Assembly (NCBI GenBank): GCA_024280035.1
Contig: JAJRQV010000046.1
Span: 1-49,304, forward strand
DNA length: 49,304 bases
Direction: 5' to 3'
Source of the DNA: Campylobacterales bacterium
Lineage (GTDB): Bacteria > Campylobacterota > Campylobacteria > Campylobacterales > Sulfurimonadaceae
The notes beneath the pieces were generated by a model. That model saw only the letters and a program-made list of their open reading frames with translations, ran no database searches and was not told the DNA's origin. The position numbers were made by a program, and so were the translations under genes. Positions 44,509 through 49,304 of this stretch are shown here, one piece after another. The stretch's first letter is position 1; the number at the start of each line of letters is the position of its first letter.

Positions 44509-45891
44509 ATGCTTAGACCTCTTCTTCTTTGTGTAACACTTTTCAGCCTTTCTTATGCTTCTGTTGAAGTGTATCAAGATAAGGTGAAACTGAGTTACCT
44601 GCCCAGTCAAAAATTTGTAGGCTTTAATAAAAATGTCAAGCTTAGCAGTACTAATGGAAGTCTACGACTTGTACAGGGAAGTTGTGAAAACATCAAAAGC
44701 CCTGCGTGTAAAAGTTTAAATATTATTTCTAAGTTAAATGCTGAAAATAGATCCTTACAGAAACAGAAACAGATTCTTAACTTAACTCTTAATGAAGCAC
44801 TCTTTGATACAAAAGATGCACAAAAGACGATGGCATATATTGAAATGATGAGTAATAAGATTGTTTCTATTGAAAATCAGATTGAGCATAATAATTTTCT
44901 AATTATAAAAGAAAACACTAAAAGAGTTTTAAATTCAAAGTTTCCTTATTTCTTAGATGATTTAGCTAAAAGTACGATAGAACTTGAGTTTTCAGGGGTG
45001 AGTTTTGGAAGTGAGTATGAGTTAAACCTTGATAAAAAACGGCTTAAGCATAAACTGTTTTTTGTAAATCGTTCCGGCATAGATATTAAAAAGAGTGAGG
45101 CAAAAATCTTTGATAGAGCTCTTGTTGGTCTTGAAAATAATTATAAGTTTCAGCCAAGGCTTATTTATGTCAACAGCGCGCGTCCTATGAAAAAACGTGC
45201 TTTTTCTCAGTCAATGATGCAAAGTGAGGAGGCAAGTTTGAATAAGCTTGCAAGCGCTGTACCCAGAGCTATAAAAGAGTCAACCCGTATTTATAAAATC
45301 AAGAACTTTTCTCTTGATTCAGATGGTATGAAAAAATTCTATACAGTAGAAGAAAAAAATATAAAATTACAACTCCAAACGCAATGGAATACTTGGGAAA
45401 ATAAGGTTTTTAAACTTGCGAAACTTCACTTAGATGAGGGCTTAGAGGCAAAATCATTAAACCTGATTTATAAAAATGCCATGACAAAAAATGTAAGGGT
45501 TCGATCGGAGGGAAAAAATCTTATTTTTAATGTCATTCAAGAGTATGATCTTAGTGTTAAACGTGAAAAAATCCCTAATTATTCTAAAGATAAGGGTCTT
45601 TTTAATTCGGATACACAGATTCAACATGCTTATAAACTTCTTATAAGTAACCCTTCAAAACAGACAAAAAAGCTTATTGTAGTGCTAAGGATTCCTGTCT
45701 CAACACAAGAAAATATAAGGGTGGACTTTAAGGGGCTGTTTTTAAATAAAGAGAATAAAGAAGTGAAGTATACGTATTATAAAAAGCTGGGAAAAGTTGA
45801 ATTTACAATTCAATTAAAAGCAGGTGAAAGCAGAAAGTATAATTATGCGTTTACTATAAAACATCCGAAAAATATGCCCATTAGTTATTAA
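44509..45891 (+). CDS. Exported DUF4139/MuiA-like protein
   Basis: A 460-aa protein with a signal peptide (LLLCVTLFSLSYA, about 1-17), an N-terminal beta domain, a long coiled coil about 70-135 (ISKLNAENRSLQKQKQILN) and a C-terminal beta-rich domain from about 180 with repeats of alternating strands, ending KAGESRKYNYAFTIKHP. This order (strand domain, coiled coil, DUF4139 barrel) resembles mucoidy-inhibitor MuiA-type proteins, but sequence identity looks low. Possibly periplasmic envelope maintenance. It is divergent from the SHOCT gene, sharing a 75-bp promoter region. Moderate confidence in the family. Confidence 0.7.
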   Translation: MLRPLLLCVTLFSLSYASVEVYQDKVKLSYLPSQKFVGFNKNVKLSSTNGSLRLVQGSCENIKSPACKSLNIISKLNAENRSLQKQKQILNLTLNEALFDTKDAQKTMAYIEMMSNKIVSIENQIEHNNFLIIKENTKRVLNSKFPYFLDDLAKSTIELEFSGVSFGSEYELNLDKKRLKHKLFFVNRSGIDIKKSEAKIFDRALVGLENNYKFQPRLIYVNSARPMKKRAFSQSMMQSEEASLNKLASAVPRAIKESTRIYKIKNFSLDSDGMKKFYTVEEKNIKLQLQTQWNTWENKVFKLAKLHLDEGLEAKSLNLIYKNAMTKNVRVRSEGKNLIFNVIQEYDLSVKREKIPNYSKDKGLFNSDTQIQHAYKLLISNPSKQTKKLIVVLRIPVSTQENIRVDFKGLFLNKENKEVKYTYYKKLGKVEFTIQLKAGESRKYNYAFTIKHPKNMPISY

Positions 45892-46036
45892 CAATAGGCA
45901 CTTGTAATAGCAGATAATATATAGTTTTAAAAGTATAGAAAGCACGTCTACACACCCCTCTCTTGATATTAAACAATGATTTAAATGGGGTATTTATGCT
46001 AGTGTGAATATAGAAACTTTCTTGTAAAGGTAATAA

Positions 46037-47845
46037 ATGACATCTTTAATCATGAAAATTATGATGTTTCTTCTGCTTATAAGTACACTTTCTGGACTTG
46101 AAACTGACACTTTTGAAAGAGACATTTTTCTTACTCCCAATACAGATGAATTAAATCTTTTTAATTACCTTGATATTTACATAGATGTTGATAAAAACCT
46201 AAGCATTCAAGAGATTAGTGATGCTTCAAATCAAAACCTATTTAGACCTATTTCTGAGCTTGGAAATAGTTTTGGCTTTTCTGATGCTGTGTACTGGGTT
46301 CGGTTCTCTTTAGATACGCAAGAGATAGAAAATAAAACCTTTTTGCTAGAGTTGGCTTTTCCTCTTATTGATAAACTCACTTTTTATTTTCCACACAATA
46401 AGAACCTGTTTGGACACAAAGAGATGGGGGATGCTGTCGCTTTTTGTAAAAGGGATATAGATTATAGAAACTTTGTGATTGAACTGCCTTTAAAAACAGG
46501 TAAAAAAAACAGGTATTATATGCGGCTAGAATCAACAGGCCCTATACAGATTCCACTTTTTTTATGGACACAAGAAGCTTTTATTAGCCATATTGAAAAA
46601 ACAAACTTTCTTATTGGTGGATATTATGGAACTATGTTTTTACTGATGCTTATGGCATTAGTCGCTTTTATAAAAGTAAGAAAAGAACTGTTTATCTATT
46701 ATGTGTTTTATATTTCTAGTTTTTTAATTTTTCAACTTTCTCTTAATGGTTTTGTTTATCAGTACCTCTTATCAAAACATCCTTATGCAAATGCACTGTT
46801 TTTACCTATTAGTGTAGGGGCGGTTGTGATTGGTGGTCTGGTTTTTTCAAGTGAATTTTTACAAATATGGAGACGAGAACATAAGTACTTAAAATTGGCA
46901 TTTTTAACATTAATGAGTATGGGTGTTTTCACAATAGTCTTTACTCTCTTTGGTGACTACAGGCGCGCACTTGAAGTTGCGACCATTACAGGCTTTTTAC
47001 TTCCTCCTTTAGTTTTAGTGGCTTCTTTTCGTTCTTGGCATGTAGGTTACTCGCCTGCACGATATTTTTTATTAGCATGGAGTCTTTTACTCTTTGGTGT
47101 TTTTATTTCAGGTTTATTGCATTTAGGTTATGTGTCAAATAATTTTTTTACTGTATATTCTATGCAGATAGGTTCAACCTTAGAAGTCATTCTCTTAGGT
47201 TACGCTATGTTTGATCAAGTCACTCTACTGAACAAAGAAAAAGAGGATGCGACCTTACAAGCCAATCGGTATTTAAATCAAATTAATGAAGGTTTAGAAG
47301 GTTTAGTCTTAGAAAGAACAAAAGAGTTAGAAGAAAAAAACAGACAATTAAAAGAACTCTCCATTCACGACAGTATGACAGGTTTATTGAATCATAATAC
47401 TTCCATAGAACATCTGAAAATGATAATAAAATCGGTAAAACGTTATAACGACAGTTTGGCGGTCATCATGTTAGATATTGATTTATTTAAAAATATTAAT
47501 GACAATTATGGTCATCCCGCAGGCGATAAGGTAATTATCTCAATAGCTGCTATTTTAAAACAGAGTTTACGCGACTCTGATATCTGTGGTCGTTATGGTG
47601 GAGAAGAGTTTATTCTAATTTTAGATAGAATTGAGCGTGAACAAGCCTATGCTTTAGCAGAACGTATTAGAAAAAAGATTCTCTTACTTAAAATAGATGA
47701 AATTGATAATAGTGTAATTTCTGCAAGTTTTGGTTTGAGTATATATGATAAAAATAGATCAGATCAAGACTTAATTCTTGAAGCTGATAAGGCATTATAT
47801 AGAGCAAAAAAAGAGGGTCGAAATCAAGTAGTTATTAGCAGTTAA
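46037..47845 (+). CDS. 7TMR-DISM diguanylate cyclase
   Basis: A 602-aa membrane receptor that makes cyclic-di-GMP. Signal peptide about 1-20; 7TMR-DISMED2 extracellular domain about 28-180 (FSDAVYWVRFSL, LELAFPLIDKL are typical); seven membrane helices about 190-395; coiled coil about 400-440; GGDEF domain about 440-602 with HDSMTGLLNHN, IDLFKNINDNYGHPAGD, RYGGEEFILI and an RDSD inhibitory site, so it should be active. The ligand is likely a sugar or other small molecule by family analogy. Single gene followed by ppk2 at 22 bp. Confidence 0.93.
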   Translation: MTSLIMKIMMFLLLISTLSGLETDTFERDIFLTPNTDELNLFNYLDIYIDVDKNLSIQEISDASNQNLFRPISELGNSFGFSDAVYWVRFSLDTQEIENKTFLLELAFPLIDKLTFYFPHNKNLFGHKEMGDAVAFCKRDIDYRNFVIELPLKTGKKNRYYMRLESTGPIQIPLFLWTQEAFISHIEKTNFLIGGYYGTMFLLMLMALVAFIKVRKELFIYYVFYISSFLIFQLSLNGFVYQYLLSKHPYANALFLPISVGAVVIGGLVFSSEFLQIWRREHKYLKLAFLTLMSMGVFTIVFTLFGDYRRALEVATITGFLLPPLVLVASFRSWHVGYSPARYFLLAWSLLLFGVFISGLLHLGYVSNNFFTVYSMQIGSTLEVILLGYAMFDQVTLLNKEKEDATLQANRYLNQINEGLEGLVLERTKELEEKNRQLKELSIHDSMTGLLNHNTSIEHLKMIIKSVKRYNDSLAVIMLDIDLFKNINDNYGHPAGDKVIISIAAILKQSLRDSDICGRYGGEEFILILDRIEREQAYALAERIRKKILLLKIDEIDNSVISASFGLSIYDKNRSDQDLILEADKALYRAKKEGRNQVVISS

Positions 47846-47867
47846 AATTAGATAATAAGGGTGAAAG

Positions 47868-48716
47868 ATGAAAGAAAAACGAAAAAACGAAGAAGATAGA
47901 CGTAAACATAAAAAAGACGGAAAGGTACAGGTCTGGGTTAAAGAAGAAACACTTGAGTATGAAAAAGAGTTAAAACGTCTTCAGGTTGAACTGCTGAAGT
48001 TTCAAAATCATGTTAAGGCTAAGGGTCTGAAGATTTTAATGATTTTTGAGGGGCGTGATGCTGCAGGAAAGGGCGGTACCATTAAACGTATAACAGAACA
48101 CCTTAATCCAAGGGGCGCACGCATAGTTGCACTTGAAAAACCAAGTGATAAAGAGGCTTCTCAATGGTACTTTCAACGTTACACAAACCATCTTCCTAGT
48201 GCAGGAGAGATTGTCCTTTTTGATAGAAGTTGGTATAACCGTTCTATGGTTGAGCCGGTAATGGGTTTTTGTACAGAACGCCAACATCATAAGTTTTTAA
48301 AAGATGCCCCTGAGTTTGAAAAGATGCTTATTGCTGAAGAGATACAGATTTTTAAGTTTTATTTTTCTGTCTCAAAAGAGGAGCAAGCCAGACGATTTAA
48401 AGCTAGAGAAACAGACCCTCTTAAACAGTATAAACTTTCACCTGTGGATAAAGAGTCACAAAAGTACTGGAATGAATACTCTTTAGCAAAATACATGATG
48501 CTGAGTGCAACCCATACGAAGGTTGCCCCATGGACAATTGTAAAAAGTGATAATAAAAAACGTGCTCGTATTAACTGCATCAAACATATTTTAAACTTTG
48601 TAAATTATCCTGATAAAATTAGTAAAAAGAAGATAAAAGTAGAAGATGAAATTATCATCTATGGACGAGATGAAGCCATTGCTATGGAAAAAAAGTTTAA
48701 ATTCTCTTTAAAATAA
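47868..48716 (+). CDS. ppk2: PPK2, polyphosphate kinase 2
   Basis: A 282-aa cytosolic enzyme that uses polyphosphate to phosphorylate nucleotides (mostly GDP or ADP), or the reverse. Single-domain class I form. Walker A region FEGRDAAGKGGTIKR, then HLNPRGARIVALEKPSDKE, Walker B FDRSWYNRSMVEPVMGF, lid module ARRFKARETDPLKQYKLSPVD and TIVKSDNKKRAR. The N-terminal 30 residues are highly basic and charged (KEKRKNEEDRRKHKKD). GTGAAAG precedes the ATG. Direct neighbour of a cyclic-di-GMP receptor gene; whether they share a transcript is unclear. Confidence 0.95.
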   Translation: MKEKRKNEEDRRKHKKDGKVQVWVKEETLEYEKELKRLQVELLKFQNHVKAKGLKILMIFEGRDAAGKGGTIKRITEHLNPRGARIVALEKPSDKEASQWYFQRYTNHLPSAGEIVLFDRSWYNRSMVEPVMGFCTERQHHKFLKDAPEFEKMLIAEEIQIFKFYFSVSKEEQARRFKARETDPLKQYKLSPVDKESQKYWNEYSLAKYMMLSATHTKVAPWTIVKSDNKKRARINCIKHILNFVNYPDKISKKKIKVEDEIIIYGRDEAIAMEKKFKFSLK

Positions 48717-48736
48717 TAAAGAGCAATACGAAGCGT

Positions 48737-49304
48737 TTAATATCTTTGTATAAACCTCTCATATTCAATGTGACTGGGGCTTTTTATCATAAAAATTTCG
48801 GCTTCTTTTTGTGTTGAAATAGTAATCATCTCTTCATGTGCTAAAACAAGAAAATCATCTTTTTCAATAATATTATTGTTGATTTTTACTCTTCCTTTTA
48901 AGAGATAAAAAGAGTAAGTGGCTTCTTTATCTAAGGGTTCGCTGTATTTGCCCTCTGTCATACTCAGTTTTTGAATTTCTAAGCCTTGGGTGTCAAAAGA
49001 GACAGGTCCTCTGTCTTTTAGGTAAACCACTCTTTCAAGACCCTCTTCTTTGTAGACAATAAAACTTTTTTTTGCATAGTCTTTATACGCAGCACTCTTA
49101 TTTAAAGATAAAGAGAAATCAGGATCAAACCATATCTGAAAAAGTTCACTACCTTGTTTAATACGCTCAGCATGTTGAACCCCTGAACCTGCTTGAATAA
49201 CTTGGACATCGCCTTCATTTAAGGTAGTCCACACCTCAGTTGCTGTATCAAAATATTCTAAAGAACCCTTAAAGATAAAGGTCATGATTTCAAAACCCTC
49301 ATGA
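48737..49304 (-). CDS. Pirin-family cupin protein (5' partial)
   Basis: Bicupin protein of the pirin/YhhW family, which binds a metal ion and may act as a quercetinase or redox-sensitive regulator. The frame is open to the window edge and reads HEGFEIMTFIFKGSLEY, matching the pirin HPH-GFE motif, so the ATG at 49285 is internal and the N-terminus is outside. Also visible: GSGVQHAERI-type second metal motif (pirin usually GxGxxHSE) and FQIWFDPD. The C-terminal cupin (about 90-182) is diverged. Ends 20 bp from the ppk2 stop, converging on it. Confidence 0.85.
   Translation of the reverse strand, partial: HEGFEIMTFIFKGSLEYFDTATEVWTTLNEGDVQVIQAGSGVQHAERIKQGSELFQIWFDPDFSLSLNKSAAYKDYAKKSFIVYKEEGLERVVYLKDRGPVSFDTQGLEIQKLSMTEGKYSEPLDKEATYSFYLLKGRVKINNNIIEKDDFLVLAHEEMITISTQKEAEIFMIKSPSHIEYERFIQRY

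Noticed and set aside
1-49304. CRISPR array or tRNA genes
   Set aside because: I saw no regularly spaced repeats and no tRNA cloverleaf outside the tmRNA acceptor and T arm.

Overview
The window is about 49.3 kb of an AT-rich bacterial chromosome that reads as Campylobacterota (Epsilonproteobacteria), probably a free-living Sulfurimonas/Sulfurovum/Arcobacter-like lineage. The evidence is the hisA-cheY-prmA-ftsH-(psd-like)-pssA gene order, adjacent panB and ruvB, hemN followed by a GlpC/GlcF-like Fe-S protein, an Aer/CetB-type PAS protein next to a membrane chemoreceptor, and a tmRNA tag of the ANN..Y.PAYA type. A genus cannot be fixed from the sequence alone.

Layout. 1-5.3 kb: hisA (5' end outside the window), cheY, prmA, ftsH, a membrane-anchored Psd-like protein that lacks the expected catalytic residues, and pssA. 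5.3-9.96 kb: a large TPR protein on the minus strand, then a two-gene energy-taxis receptor (PAS protein plus CZB-type chemoreceptor). 10-21.9 kb: serS, a FIST-PAS histidine kinase, hemN, the Fe-S protein, lgt, an AI-2E permease, ruvB, panB, a stand-alone Hpt protein, and trpA broken by an internal stop codon. 21.9-25.1 kb: a large PAS/GGDEF/EAL protein.

25.26-29.09 kb: ssrA (tmRNA), followed by a compact, very AT-rich accessory cassette. It holds a 348-aa protein of unknown family, two tiny two-TM membrane proteins, a membrane-anchored NERD nuclease-like protein, a toxin-antitoxin module whose toxin carries an amber codon, and the C-terminal remnant of a tyrosine integrase. Partial repeats of the tmRNA 3' end lie inside and at the far edge. 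I read this as a decayed integrative element at ssrA. The first three genes resemble, in architecture, a RexA/RexB-type phage-exclusion pair with the membrane part split in two. This is the best candidate for an undescribed system, and the assignment is inference.

29.2-33.3 kb: a two-component system, a Met/Gln-rich periplasmic protein, an outer-membrane barrel and two small unknowns separated by an 11-C tract. 33.3-36.5 kb: panE and a three-gene AmmeMemoRadiSam operon. 36.5-41.7 kb: a sufBCDSET Fe-S assembly operon with a frameshift in sufC and a perfect inverted repeat before sufB. 41.8-49.3 kb: a frameshifted double-SBP GGDEF protein, a SHOCT protein, a DUF4139-like exported protein, a 7TM-DISM diguanylate cyclase, ppk2 and the start-truncated end of a pirin-like gene.

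Five reading-frame lesions occur: stops in trpA and the toxin, and one-base shifts at A/T runs in the NERD gene, sufC and the SBP-GGDEF gene. Three at homopolymers raises the possibility of sequencing error, so those genes should be treated as possibly intact. A recurring promoter form is an extended -10 (TGnTATAAT), seen before ssrA, the Hpt gene, the FIST kinase and the TPR gene.
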